Positions 1-13,176 are shown, numbered from the stretch's first letter. The stretch: DNA of 64,000 nucleotides from Zygnema circumcarinatum (GCA_037447605.1 CM074806.1:3562112-3626111), one strand, 5' to 3'. Made by a program: numbers and translations. The notes: a model not told the origin generated them from the letters alone.

Positions 1-460
1 TTGGCTGCCTCTGTGTAGTAGCGGACTTCAAATCATTGACAACTGTTGCCCATTGGTTGGTGGACCGAGCCAGCCATTGGCAATGGTTGCGAGCATTGCT
101 TAGAAAGCCAAGGCAACCGCTGTCTGCGGGCACAACCAGCAGTGACATGGTCGACTACCAGTGGTTGGCAATGATTGCAACAATCGGTTTGCCAATGACT
201 GCAACTGCTGGTTGGCAATGTTGCAAGTCACTCCCACTCATTGATTCGGTCCGGCAACCAATGGTTGCAACCATTGGCACTAATTGTCAACCATTGAATC
301 GACTGGTTACAACCCCACGGAAGCGGTTGGCTAGGTCCGTCAGCCAATGGTTGCCACCATTGGCAATGGTTGTGTTAGCTTGCTACTCAATGGTGGCAAC
401 CATTGCCAATGGCTGGCTCGTTTCGCCAACCAATGGTTCCAACCGTTGAATCCAATGATC
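1..460. repeat. Degenerate CCATTGG/CCAATGG minisatellite-like tract
   Basis: The tract is built from short, imperfect copies of a self-complementary theme, CCATTGG / CCAATGG joined by GGTTGC or GCAACC. Examples lie at about 49-60, 73-90, 163-230, 256-301, 341-374, 388-420 and 426-460. Because the unit reads almost the same on both strands, the tract can form many alternative small hairpins. Frames are open on both strands across it, but the translations are low-complexity (W/Q/P/T-rich), so I do not call a gene. It may be the edge of a larger array that starts before the window. Confidence 0.7.
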
Positions 461-1572
461 GCCGATCATTGATCGGTCATCCCAGCCAAAATACCACCCG
501 CCCGCCGCCGTGATCGTCCAGCCCGTGCAAGACTGCCACGTGGAAGACCGTACCCATTGACCATTACGTTGACTTCTCGCCACCGAATATTCCACAATCC
601 GATATTTCAATATGGCCTGTGCTGACGTCAACTAGATCACGCGGCAGTGTCCCATAAGCTGGAAATCGAGCGTTTTCAGGTTTCTGTCGTTTTCCGCGGC
701 CCGTCCTCCCAGGGTGCCACGTGGCATCCGTCCTTTACGGTTGCCCAGGCGGCGGCCCTGATTGGCGGCGGGCGCGTGCCGGGGCGGGCGGGGACCCTTG
801 TCGCATTTGGCGTCGGGCGGCTGCGCCTCCTCGCCGACGGCGAGCGCGGACAAACGGACGGTTAAGATCGCCCCCCGCGACTTTATCGGACGCTCTGTCA
901 CGTGGCCCCTCCGCTGGTCGAACGGCACTCGATAAAGTCACCGTCACGTAGCGTGACATCGCGCCGAGCGTTGTGATCGTCAGCGAACTTGCTGTCAAAC
1001 ATGGTCCAATAGTGGAACGCCACGTGTGAATTTATAGACGTGGCAGAGTGTGTTTGGTTGAATGGTCGACTGTAGCTCGCAATGGAGAATGGACATCCGT
1101 AGTGGCTCGATGGATGGATGGCGCAAGTCGTATCATGCGCATACATGCCATGCCCTGCCCTGTCATGCCATGCGGCTGCCCTTGGCTGGGTGCACTCAGC
1201 CAGGCGTCGTCTTGAAAGTGGGGAGAAAGGCTGGCGGGGCTGCAGGGGGGGGTTGCTGTCCGCGGGCTGCAGGATGATGGGACAGGCGTTATGGCTCCTA
1301 TGTTGCAAGGACGGAGATATGTGCAGGAGGTCGACATGAGGCAGGCTTAGCTCATTTAGTGTGGATTATGTGTCCGCAAGCAGTCTGCTTGTGAGGAGTG
1401 AGTTAAGTAGAGCATTTCGTCGGCAACTTTGACGGCTTTGGAGAAGACCTTGTGTCTTGAGATTGAGATTTATTCATATTATATTAGGTTGCGAAGAGTA
1501 GGAATTTGGTAGAGAAAGTTTTGCGTTTCTGGTTTTGTAAAGCGATAGTCTTTTATCTGGTTTGGTTGCGGA
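461..1572 (+). promoter_or_regulatory. Upstream region of ceramide kinase gene
   Basis: No coding region is supported here. The first half is GC-rich and carries several ACGT-core motifs: a perfect 12-bp palindrome TGCCACGTGGCA at 715-726, CACGTGGC near 899, GTCACGTAGCGTGAC near 944-958, and CCACGTGTG near 1020. The second half (about 1380-1572) is AT-richer and probably holds the promoter proximal part and 5' UTR. G-box binding by bZIP/bHLH factors is known for such motifs in plants; use here is inference. Confidence 0.4.
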
Positions 1573-4500
1573 ATGGGACTTAAGTCAAAACATGTTTTGT
1601 TAGCTAGTGTGGAGGATCATGAGCAGAAACAAAGAGATCAGATGCCTGCACCTCCAATCAAACCGCAGACAATGGTGCGAGAGCTTGATGAAAGGAATGA
1701 CCTCTTGCTCGATTCAAAACTCCATCTGGAGGGAGTCGGGCCGCTAAACGTCATCTTGTCAAGCAAGACCATTACTTGGCAAGGAATCGGTAGAGCTGAT
1801 CATGATGAGGTACGCCCATTTCTTTGCTGAATCAGCTTTGTAGCATCACTGGAAGTCCCAATTTACTTTACGGAGAGCAATTCGTGTGGAATTGGAGTTT
1901 CCATTACTTCAAGGGATGGGCTTGATTAAGTTCGCTTACCTATACGGACCTGCACAGAGTGCATAAGCCTCGAAGGCAGCTAGAATCTCGTGTTTGATTA
2001 GAGACAGCTTCACTCTCCTCTGCAATATACGAGTGGCCGTAGATTTTTCAATAGATTGAGTCATGCACAACGACGAGGAGCTATGGTTTTATGCATAACT
2101 CGAGAGGTTATTGAAAGGATATTCCCTGTTGTAAGCCACTTTCTCCTCGCGATGCTTCTTGGATTGGTTCGCAAGTTCGAAATACCGCCGTAGTGGGGAT
2201 GGGATACAGTATCTTAATCGTGTCAATGGTTCTTACACCAATACTGTATGACTGAGGTCCCAGCGGTGTTCAGGCTTCCATACAATCTTGACGATTTTGC
2301 CCATTTCAGTATAACTTGGCATTCAGAGTTGACAGAACAGTGCACGCTGCTGCCCCATGCTGAAGCAGTTTGGCGGCAACAGGTAGTTTTGGCCGCTGTA
2401 CAAGACACCAGACATACAAATTGGCATCTTTTAAGAGTTCAAGTTTTCGGCTGATAGCTTGACCCAATTCTTGACGTACTTTGCTTACAAGGGGAGCATA
2501 CTCCAAGATTGGCGAAAAGGTGGATTCCCTTCTTGAGCAGGAAGGGATAGAGGGAAGGTCTACTTAGCCGAGAAAAGGAAATGCCGTACACACTAGAAAG
2601 AGGAGGCTTTTTTTGAGGCTTTTTTATAACCTTTACAGCTGGACACTCGCACGGCAGCAGCTTTCAGAAATAAGCTTTTGATTGCAGCTTGATTGTGTGA
2701 TTCAAATGCCGATCAATGCTCTGCGGCCCGAAACCTTTCTTGCTCCATCGCTAAGAATGACTGACACTGTCGAAGTGCATGCACAGGATGATGTTGCCTG
2801 TCATCAGGAGCTCCTTTCCTGCTTCAAGGAGGGAACTCGTTCCAAACGCATACGAGCTTATGGATCTCTCCCCCTGAACGAAATTTATGCTGTGGAGAAA
2901 ATTGGCTATGGAGCTGTGGTAGCTTCAAAACTTTCCGCCAGCGTGGAAGGCCTTATTTCTCAAGTTCCGCAGGTTTGTCTTGATTACTATATTCTACAGC
3001 GTAAAGAAGTCAAAATGGCCTGCTTAGCACTCAGCTTGGGCATTGGCATGCTCCTGATTTACCTCAAGAGATGTTGGTGTACACTTATCTGTCTAGCTGG
3101 AACGCTTTTGCCCCCGTCTTTGTTCACCTATTGCTGTTCTTCTGAGATAATGTCGATAGTTGCCCAGGAGCTTTGCACAAAACTGTCTTGGCTGAGGTCA
3201 CTTCGGCGTCATGAATTTTGTGAGAAACGAGTGGACCTTATCAATTTGAACATGAAACTGAAACTTCCTGCATTGTCTATGAGCTGTGAGATTTTAGTTT
3301 TCATGTCTTGAGGAGTGTAGTCTGGAATTCTGGCCAGTTTAAGGCTCTTCTCAACTCTGTTCTTATGAAGGAAGTTCGGAAGTAAGTTGAAACACGACTT
3401 ACGCATTTCACTTCATTCCCAGTCGGTTCAAAAGAAAATCTCAACATTCAAACCCTCTACTTCTATTCTTGTGATCCGTACTAGTGTCATGCCTTTAGTC
3501 CAAGTGCGTGTTCGAATTCAAGCTCATAATGTGCTTAAGCTTCGCACATCTCATAAGCTATTTGATTCTAGAGCCCACGGTCCTGGTTAGACGCTCAGCA
3601 GTGGCTAGGATATTGCGCAAATAGACCGTCTCCTTCTATCCATTTGCCTACAAATATAAGAGCCTACGTCCTATTTGATACACAATTGGTCACTCACTGT
3701 GCAGGCGTGTGGCCCTGTTAATGTCGATACAAGTCTTCGTCAGCGCGCGTTTGGTGCTCGCACAAAACGGCGTAACTTGCCAATTGCTACAACTTCAGAA
3801 CAGCTTCGCCGCAGGATGCTTGTAAGGACAGGTCTAATGCACTGTTGATGTATTCGTCATGATGTCTAACGTTGAAAGCAGTGGGAGTAATTCAGGATCC
3901 TGCGGTGGAGGCACCTAACTGCAGTAACGACTAGTTTGCAATGGGGATATGCTTCAGAGATAGGTCTTAGACGACTCCGCAGGAGGGGGCGCTCCTAGGC
4001 TTAACGGACAGGGGATTTCAGTCAATCCCACTTTCTATAATATTGTTCTTTTGGTCCTCTGGTTCTCGTCATCCCCGGGAGAGGATGTTATAAAGCCTTA
4101 TGTAGCGTAAGCTGTAGGTCCTGACATCATCTTGCGTCTAGTTGGCTGAATAGGGGTTGAGGAGTGTGCGTCTTTGAAGTACTTTTGTACGACTTCACTT
4201 AGACGCTCCTCAATGTGACTTTCCGTGATTGTGGCTGGCAACCTACAGAGTCTGCAACGTGTGTTGCCGTTTAGGTTTCTTTATAAGGAAATGTCGGTGT
4301 CTTCTATGGAAAGACGCAGTCATTCATCAGGGCAAACTTGACATATGGGATGTGTCCTTTTTCTCCTTTCCCGATCTGAGTTGTGAAGCAGTCTTGCTGG
4401 CCCAGTCAATTTTTAGTGTTCTGCCTTCTTCATTGGCAATAAAACACGATAGGATTATTGAGATGGATGTTGGTGACTGTTTGTTTACGAGGTAGCTTAA

Positions 4501-7500
4501 GAATCTGAGAAAGCACAGAGTGCTTTTCTGATTATTGAACTCTGCAGAAAACAAAACTTCTGCTAAGTGTAGAAGATAGTCCTCTGAAACGTCTTTGCTT
4601 CATCTCCGCTTATTCCAAGTACAATTGTTGGAATCTCTAAGTGAGATGGATGAAGGCAAACATCTGTGGCAAGGAGGATTCACATTGCAAGAAAGTAAAG
4701 CCAGCAGAATATTAACCTGATGAAGACTTTTCTTGCTGAAAGTGTTTTTTGTGACGCCTTTAATGTTCTTGCCAGTGAGGCGTCGTTACCATGTTAACTG
4801 ACCTACCTGGAAGATAGGCCTTCTGCCCTCGGAATCACTGACCAGTAGTGTCTGTCTGCTTGTGGAATGCAGTTTTATCGCTTCGTTGTGCACACCTTCG
4901 AACGAGCAGAGGACAGGAGTGGCCAATGGATACCGAGGGAATATCTGTTTGGGCACGAAAGTGAAGACGTCTGCAATTCCTGGATGAATCGGATCAAGGA
5001 CCTTCTGGCCAAGGACCAAAGTCGACCCCGGAAACTGCTGGTTAGCCTCACTGTCTCTGCTCCCAACTTGGCCTGACTACTAGTGTGTGGTTGAGGCTGA
5101 AACGATTCCCTTTCTCAGCCCTTTTGTTTTTGTTGTGTAATGTCCTCAACTGTTTTACGACACGCATTGCCATTTCAGCTGAGCGATTCCTGTTCTTGCA
5201 TGACGTTTTTGGGCAGGTGATCATAAATCCTTATGGAGGGCGCAAGCAAGGCATTGCAAAATGGAAACAAGTGGCTCCCATCTTTGACAGGGCTGGAATT
5301 GAGACAGAGGTATGCATTTGCGTCAGTCCTATGTCAAGTTGAGACACTCGGAGGTGTCTGGGAAATCTTTCAACTGGAGTTTTTTCTTATTTACAAAATC
5401 AAGTGGATACAGCAAGGGTGGTGAAAGCCTTTTTCACGACGTGCTAGCCCTTAGTGTTCCTGGTTTTCCTGATGTTTTCAATAGTTCAATGTTGATAGCT
5501 GTTGAGAGTATTGGCACTGTATAGTAAATAATGCCAGAATTTCTCAGTGTGTAGTGAAGGGGACTTGTTTTCACTGCACCGAATCCCTATTCTGGATGGA
5601 TTGTTTGCAGGTGATTACCACAACACATCGTGGCCATGCTCACGAGATTATGGCGACGGCGTCAGATGAGGAGCTTCTGTCAAGAGATGGAGTGGTGGTT
5701 GTGGTGAGCGAAACCTTGCTGTAAAGGTGTTTGTTGGTGGAATATTTTCTGGTGCATGCAATATTGAAGGTCCGAATTGTGTCACTATTTCTTTTCTGAA
5801 GGCTGCTTGGCCTCCTGATAGCATTGCGAGCCGGTTTTTGCGCAACGGTGTTACACGCTTATCAACTGAAACCGGAAGGGACCATTTGATGCTTTGGAGG
5901 ATTGTGGCAGGGAGGGGATGGTCTCTTCAACGAGGTGCTGAATGGCCTGGCTATGAAGCGACATTCTGTACCGCCGGCTCCAATGCCATATAAACGAAAG
6001 AAGACCGGATCGCCACAGACTACAACGAGAACTTCCCCTGGAAATTGGGCTCGCGACGCTCTTCTACCAGTGCATTTTCGGACAAAGAGCAACCGGATCG
6101 TGAAGTTAGTTACCTCGTTATATGAAAAACAAGATAATCTTGCTGATAGTGAACCTCGGGGGATGATTAGTGGAAAGAGCAACGCTTTCAGGCCAGTCCC
6201 AACATCTCCCAGAAATCTCGAGAATGTTACAAATGTAACATCCCATGACGATGAGACATCACCACTCTCCAACTGGTCTGTGGAGGCATTGCCTGTTCCT
6301 GTCGTCTCAGGAGACGGTGATGAAAAAGATGGATATCGAAAGCTGCCTTCGAGTAATTTAAACAGATTAGTGGAGCAGGGACAGGAGCATTCTCTTGATG
6401 TTGAGAGGGGCTCTGCAAGTGGAAATGGTGGAGTTGGATTGCAGAATGTGTATACTGCCACGGATAATCCGACAGCCTATGCAGCGGCAGAGTCGTTCAG
6501 GACTGAACCTGTGATGAGCACGGACTCTCCATCCCAAGGGGAAAACCTTGGACGCGATACCCCTGGTCTTGTCCTCGCGCCTGATCTGGGGCTGACACTC
6601 AATAAACGGAAGTTGCGAATAGGGATCATTCCTGCAGGGTCGACTGACACGATTGTTATCAGGTATGAATGCGGCCGGAGAAGGCCATACTGCCCAAAAA
6701 GCTGGAATGTCATGGACTGTGGAACGAGCTTTAGACCCCTGTGATGTTTGCTGAAGGTACGGATGCGAAGAGCACTTTTTCATGTTGCTTAATCTATGAT
6801 GTCTGAGTGTGTGTATATTGTTTGCTTTTCCTCTGCAGTACTACTGGGAGTAGAGATCCTATTACAGCCGCACTGCATATAGTATTAGGAGATCGTATGC
6901 CTCTGGATATTGCTCGCATAACCAGCTGGAAATCTTCACGGTATCCAAACAAAGATGAAAAGAGAGCCGGGCCGACACAGGAAACACCAGTTGTACGTTA
7001 TGCTGCCTCGTTTTGTGGGTGAGTGTCCATGACCGTTCAAATGCCTGGAGAAAATTAGGTGCTTAGAATCTCCATTGAGGGGATCCTAGGTCTTTCCTCT
7101 CCTTTTCTTCTGTCGAAAGCTGCGCTGGGCTGCAAATTGTCTTGTGGTAACTTGCAAGTTTTTAAAAAGGAGTCACATCCCCTGAGAAACATGTTCTGTG
7201 TCTCCGTAATGCCAGTTATGGCTTTTATGGCGATGTTGCCCGTGAAAGTGAGGAGTTTCGGTGGATGGGCCCTGCACGATATGATTATGCCGGATTTATG
7301 ACATACCTTCGGCACCGGTAATGTTGACCTATTTTTTTCAGGAGTGGCCTATGTTAATTCCTGACGTTTTCAGTTCATTACACGTGGTCCTCTTTTTCGT
7401 CTCTGCACAGTCAGTTCAGTTTGAGATTTGCCATCGGAAGGAATGAAGCGACGTTCCTGACTACTGGAACAAGATTAGAGAAGTGGATACAAATCAATGT

Positions 7501-8918
7501 GCACAAGACAAGGAGCATAACTTTTGTGTTGCAACTCCTGAGTATTTTATTTGAACCAGTACTGGGGACTTGTTTGGATTTCAGTCTAAGTGACTTTGTG
7601 TGGCAGGATTCGTCCCAATTTTGATGGTTGATAGGTGAGCTGTTTGCAGGGAGTATGAGGCAGAAGTCTCTTATTTGGAGATGCCATCTGCTAGTCCTGG
7701 GACCGAACCTGCTATTCCTCATGGCCCTTGGCCGGGTGGTGCAGGTCGCCACAAGAGGTGTTCAAGCAATACCTTCTTATCTACAATACCATGGTGACAT
7801 GTGCTATTTGAAGAGGGCTTTACGTTATTTATTCCTATGTCATCATACTAATGCTTGCACCGATATTATGGCACCAATGTTAGGTTGCTTCTTTTAGGGT
7901 GGAGGAATGCACGGTGTCACATGGTTTGCATGGCCTTTTGAATAGCGTCTGCTATTTCTAACTAGGTGGCAGTGTCTGATGGGCAGGCGCAACGTGGGGC
8001 GAGTTATATGCCGTGCTGAATGCGTTGTGTGTGCGGCCGGCCGCGATTTCTCTCATCTCTCTGAAATTTCCAGCGATGAGGAGGCAGCGGGAGTCGCTCT
8101 CCAAGGGCCCAAGTGGCGGACAGTGAGGGGCCGTTTCCATAGCATTGGGGCCGCTGTAATGTCATGTCGAAATGATAAGGCGCCGGATGGGGTGGCAGCT
8201 CATGCTCATTTAGCGGATGGCCAACTCCACCTCATCCTCATAAGAGAATGCTCTCGCGTGGACTACCTGCTGTACGTGGCGGAAGCAGAGCGCTTCTTGT
8301 TTTCATCATGCCCCTCTCTAATGATGTGCACAGCATTTACTGTTGTATACTGTTCAGTGCCTCACTGAGCCTTAGCGTTACTTTCCTGCTCGACTCAAAA
8401 TGGCCTAGAAATATGTACACAACCTTCTTTTGAAGGTTCTTATCCGTCAAGCAGCTTCATGGACGGGACCCTCCAAACCTTTCTGTGTCAAATTCGATGT
8501 GGTGTTAATCTATTTGCATGGGTCCATCTCGTTCCAATGCAGGCAATTGTTGAGACTTACGTGGAAGGGAGCTGACCCCTTGGACTTCAACTTTGTGGAT
8601 TATCATAAGGTAATGGGGTGGGGGTTTGATTCTACTGCTGCCCGTTTGCCTTTTTTCTTGCTGCTATTCCTTTTTATGCCGATAGACCATGCTGCCTTTT
8701 GAATGTACCTACCTATGCCATGTTCCTGAGTGGTACCCATCAGTTTTTTTTTTTTTTTTTAATTTGAATCTTGTTTGCAGACGCCAGCATTCACTTTCAT
8801 TTCCCATGGAAAAGAAAGCGTGTGGAATGTTGATGGCGAGCTCTTCCCCGCCCACCAACTCTCGGCGCAAGTTTTCCGCGGGCTGGTGGACCTGTTCGCG
8901 CGCGGTCCCGAGAACTGA
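1573..8918 (+). CDS. CERK: Ceramide kinase (diacylglycerol-kinase-type catalytic domain)
   Basis: Likely phosphorylates ceramide at membranes, as plant ACD5/CERK does. Exons read by frame and phase: 1573-1809, 2688-2972, 3705-3821, 4873-5040, 5217-5309, 5611-5703, 5911-6662, 6839-7018, 7216-7317, 7650-7757, 7987-8271, 8543-8609, 8781-8918; total 874 codons plus TGA. The N-terminal PH-like region includes LNEIYAVEKIGYG. The kinase core has VIINPYGGRKQG (about 270), the nucleotide-loop motif GGDGLFNEVLNG (332-343), IGIIPAGSTDTIV (about 570), DPITAALHIVLGDR, and a C-terminal part with GFYGDVARESE, APDGVAAHAHLADG and SVWNVDGELFPAHQLSAQV. About 215 residues rich in Ser/Pro/Asn sit between the GGDG motif and the IPAGSTD motif, so the protein is longer than the roughly 600 residues usual in flowering plants. 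A small exon inside the 3822-4872 intron cannot be excluded. The start is the first ATG of the open first exon. Confidence 0.88.
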
Positions 8919-10131
8919 CACAGCGTTACCCAATCTCTGCAAAGTAGATGGAACTGCTTATTACGGAACCACACCGAAAACTGCGGAACCCCTATGGATC
9001 GAATTTCATTTGTAAAAAGAAGCTCAACTTGAGCAAGCTCCGTCCAGTGTGGGCAATGAAGGGTACGGTATCCTCAATATGGCGAGGAATTGGTAGCGGA
9101 TGTATATAAATCTGTCTTGAAAGGGGCAGGTTGGATGACGCCACCTTACGAATGTTGAGAGGCTTAATCTAGGGGGGGTGGACTTAGACGAGCAAAAAGC
9201 CGTTAGCTTTTGTTGAGTCTGCCACAACTTGCACTAGCTTTTAGTTTTTGAAGAGTAAAATTTGGCGAAAATTTGTTTTGTATTGGGATCACATACCTAT
9301 ATTTTGCCCATTTCTATTGCACTTTCCGTAACTATGCTCTCTCCCTTCTTCTGTCTCTCTCGCTCCTTCTCTCGTTTCCTTCCTCCCGCTCCTTTGTTTA
9401 TTAGGATCTGCTTCTCAACCCTCCCCTCTCTTGTTGTACTGTGTTCTCCTTTCTCGTGTACTCCTTTCCCATCGCTTGCAGAGGAAATAATGAAGCATCA
9501 ATCTCACGGTGGTGACGCCATCAAATTTACATGGAAAAAATCAACTTACACCAAGAGGAACTGGCCACAAAGTATCCAAGGACAAAAGGGATATAGTGGT
9601 TTCTTTTCGCGTTGTCTCCCCTTCATGTTCGTTGCCCACTCCTCTCTCTGCTCTCCCACCCTCCATCGAACCCCGTTCTCATTCACATCACAGCCACATA
9701 CTCAATCGAAAACACCCCGACAACCCTCTAGAGCAAACCTCTGCCTCTAGACCTCACAACACACCTCCTCTTTCTCAACATTTCCTCATGCCCCATGTTG
9801 GGCCATTGCCTCTTCCCAAGCCCTAGCCCCCCCCCCCCTCAAGGTTCAACGAATCCCACCCCCATTGGGCCGCACATAAATATCTGCCGTACGTACATCC
9901 GCGGGACGCGGCCTCCCCCTGTCAGGGCTCCAGGTGTCCGTACAGTTCGTGCATTTCGTACTGTACTTATTCGTACACTGTGTACGGTAACCCTAATCGC
10001 CTTATCTTGGCAGCCATTGCTTCTCGACGGTGAGACGGTCTGCAGACGAGGCGGCCTTCCTGCTGCCTCTCTCTCTCCCTTCCTCCCCTTGCCCTCGCTC
10101 GCGCCCGCGGAGGGAGCTCGTCAGGGCAGGC
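8919..10131. other. Intergenic: 3' flank of CERK and promoter of next gene
   Basis: No gene is supported. 9330-9500 and 9640-9790 are pyrimidine-rich (CT tracts) on the plus strand. 9880-9995 carries several GTAC-centred words (CCGTACGTAC, CCGTACAG, CGTACTGTAC, GTGTACGG). This composition fits a plant core promoter and 5' UTR leader for the gene starting at 10132. Open frames here give only Ser/Pro/Leu-rich low-complexity peptides. Confidence 0.4.
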
Positions 10132-13100
10132 ATGGAGTCGCTTTCAGCTGTGGTTGCAGGAGCTCTTCCTCTGGGCAGCGAGAGAGTTGCGGCCGTCGCG
10201 CAGAGGCGGACAGTCAGGTCTGTGGACGCTGCTTTGCAGGGAAGTGGGTTGGGTTGGGTTGTGAGAGCAGGTTAGTGTGTTTGTATGACGCATGCCGGGG
10301 CATTTTGGGAGAAGTGCTGGAATCGAGTACGACATTAGAAACTTTCAATCGGAAGGTGACACTTGGCTGTGCTGTGGGGAGAAAATCACATAGACTGTTT
10401 GGATTCGTTACCGCCAGCTAGAACGAGTTTTCTCATTTTCTTGAGTTTTATCGTAGGAGTGTGTTCAATTTTGGGTGGAGTAATGCAGGTTGGTTGCAGG
10501 CTCCTAGCATGTTTGCAGATTGTAGCCACGATAGCGCATGTGTGTGGAGGAAATTTCGACAGTTATAGGCTAGGGGCCTGGGTGTCCTTCCAAATTTTTT
10601 CTGTCACAGTTCCTATCACGGTATCTAGTCTCATTGGACCATCACCTGGATGTTTTCCTGGAGATGACATGAACGAAGTGTTCGTTGAATTCATTCACTG
10701 TGAAGTATGCACTTCGTGCTGGTGGTTCATTTCCTGGTCATATCTTCGTCAGCCATATTGGGAGTTCTTGTGCAAGCCAAATAATGATTGGAAATCACCG
10801 GATACTTTCGCTGACTCTGATCGATGGCTGTTTCCGCTGGTGCTTAACTTTCTGCTAGCAGATTTCGGGCTGGAATGATTATCTTGTAAAGTGTGGTCTT
10901 TCTAATTATTTTTTGTATTTTTGATGTCCTGGTCGCAGCATCGCGCGAAGTACCTTTTTGGGTGATGGGAAATCTGGTCTGTTGAAGTCTGAAGCCTCTT
11001 GCTCTACATCCTTCTCCAAGGCGGGCAGGGGAGGTGCTCTGCCAATCCGAGCGAGCTTGGCAATTGCTCCTTCTCCAACGGCTATCAAGTAAGATTGTGC
11101 TCCAACTGAGGGATCTTCGGCCATTAGTTATCTGGGTGGAATTCCTTTCCTTTGCCGGAAAAATGGAGTTGTCCCCGAATATTGGAGTTTAGTTTTACCT
11201 TGAATTGAAGTACGGACAAATTGTCCTGCCAGTTGTAAACACGTATCTGGGCAGATATGTAGGTGATGGATAAGTTTTACTATGAAAGTAAAGGTTATCC
11301 TGGCGAATGATAACTCTGAAATTTTAATTTTGATATTTTAACCAGCTTTCCCTGGAGGCCTTTCTGAATTAATTTTTTCAAACAAACTTTCACTAGGCCT
11401 AGGTCCCCATCCTTTTTGTGAGTTTGATCACAACATCTCCTCTTACATACCACGTCCCGTCCAAATATTCAAATCACGAAACCTTAATCCTTCGCGTAGC
11501 TTGTTTACTTCTTTGGATGCCCATTCCCTCCAGTTAACAAGATCTTGCCAGCATTCATGTAAGTTCCTGGGCCCGGTTGCAGATATGTACTCCCCACTTG
11601 GGCAAAATTTGAAATCGGCCAGTTTCCTGTTTTCTGGGAGACTGCCACTGGCCGCCCTCCGGCTTCGGTAAGTTGTTTGGCGTCCGTCCTTAGCCAGGTC
11701 GCCCTATGTTTTCCTATGCTTTCCCATGTGCAGGAGGTGGAGTCGGTCATGCTTCTAATCAGGGGCTGTTTTTGAAACAGGGTGAACTTTTGACTATCTG
11801 GTTCAACCCATCTGCTAGCAAGATTAACCCCAACCCAGACTATGGTGTGGGATTTAATGGAGGATTTAACTCTCCAATTATGTGTGCTGGAGATCCTCGA
11901 TTGATGACGAAAAAGGAACGTGGCCCGCAGTGCGACCCAGTTTATACTATTAAGATCAATGTGCCCATGCATGGTCAGTTGCGAGCGTCTTGTTCTCAGT
12001 GCCTGGGCGTGTGCATCTCATCCTCGTATTGAGTCTCTGATGACAGCGTAGATTTTTTTGAAGACAGTGCGAAGAGTTTTTAGGTTTTTTGAGTGTTGTT
12101 GTATTGTAGTGCACTCAATAGTGTTCCCGCATGTGCTGCCTGCCCAAGCTTGTTGCGGCTCAGTAGAGTACGTTGATATTTCCACAGCAGTATCTTGAAG
12201 ATGACTAGTGCAGGTCTTCTTTGTGTCGATGCGTAGTTGTTAGAGCCCTTACAATGGATGCAATGAATTAGTCTATGCATCCATAAGTGATGCATGTAAC
12301 GTGTCACTGAAGGCGTTGGAATGTTGACCTTGTTGTGTGTTTGCTTGTGCAGCCACCCACATCGAGTTTTCCTTTACTGATGGAAAGGAGTGGGAGGGGC
12401 CGTACTGGGTTGAGCTTGAGATTCCTGCTAAGTGGCGAAATCAGCCAGCGTCTTTCTTTAACGAGGTCAGTTAAGGTTTGATTCTTGTCTGTCTTGAGCA
12501 AATAGTATCTGGAAGAATATTGGGTGCGAAGGGCCTTGCTTGAACATTGTTTTTGCGGTTAACAAATAAATGAACGGTGAGCTTGTAGCACCCATTCATT
12601 GACTCTAGACCACACGACATGGCTAGTGTATCTGAGGTTGGTTGTAATTGAGTGAAACCTACTTTAATGCTCTAGTTGAAGGCCGTCCTATGTCGTATGT
12701 CCTTTATCTTGAGGACAACTGAACTGAATGGGGACTATTTCACCGCAGCCTTCCTAACCGCTTGTTTTGGTTGCTGTTTGTGTGGCTGCAGGGCCTGACA
12801 AAGGAGCTTGCAGCTGACGGTGCCTGTGAAGTTGCCATCTACCCCGACGCTCCCTTTGTGCAGGACCGCTGCATGATGCCGGGAGGCGTCAGTCAGACCG
12901 ATGTGAGCCATGCAGGCACCTGCAACCTTGTTCTGGGGCAAAATATCTGCGTGATACTGTAGTTCACAAATCCTCGAGATTTGTAGGTTGAACTTTGTGT
13001 GTCATTCATGTCAATCTGCTGACTAGCAGCGCCTGTCCGCGTGACCTGACGTGCAGGCCCCTTCTTGCGAGCTGGACATCGTGCCGGGATGCACAGATCC

Positions 13101-13176
13101 GGAGTCGCCCTTCTTCGATCCTCTGGCAAATGTGGACGATGGCTCGTGCCCAATTGATGAACCCTTGAAGACATAG
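10132..13176 (+). CDS. Conserved plastid-type protein of unknown function with GCTD...DDGSC tail
   Basis: Exons: 10132-10247, 10939-11088, 11583-11667, 11763-11973, 12353-12465, 12792-12902, 13057-13176; phases agree and give 301 residues. The first ~85 residues are rich in Ser, Ala, Arg and Gly with few acids, like a chloroplast transit peptide. The body has [18 protein letters not shown] (about 90), [65 protein letters not shown] and several Cys. The C-terminus has [21 protein letters not shown], split here as [10 protein letters not shown] and [11 protein letters not shown], a Cys/Asp motif resembling GCTDP...N.DDGSC repeats of secreted or surface proteins in algae and bacteria. I recall similar plant plastid proteins with no assigned role, but recognise no catalytic motif. 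Exon 4 uses the acceptor at 11762; the stronger-looking one at 11733 breaks phase. Confidence 0.8.

Noticed and set aside
36-449. Overlapping open frames on both strands in the first 450 bp
   Set aside because: They arise from the short repeat unit, encode W/Q/P-rich low-complexity peptides and lack any similarity or splice context.
6362-6783. Long minus-strand frames over ceramide kinase exon 7
   Set aside because: They overlap a confirmed exon in antisense and have no similarity.
10363-10878. 171-codon open frame between exons 1 and 2 of the unknown plastid gene
   Set aside because: It lies wholly inside an intron whose flanking exons join in phase, and the translation shows no recognisable pattern.
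11734-11762. Alternative upstream acceptor for exon 4 of the unknown plastid gene
   Set aside because: Using it requires phase 1 from the previous exon, but that exon ends in phase 0 at a perfect GTAAGT donor; the acceptor at 11762 restores phase.
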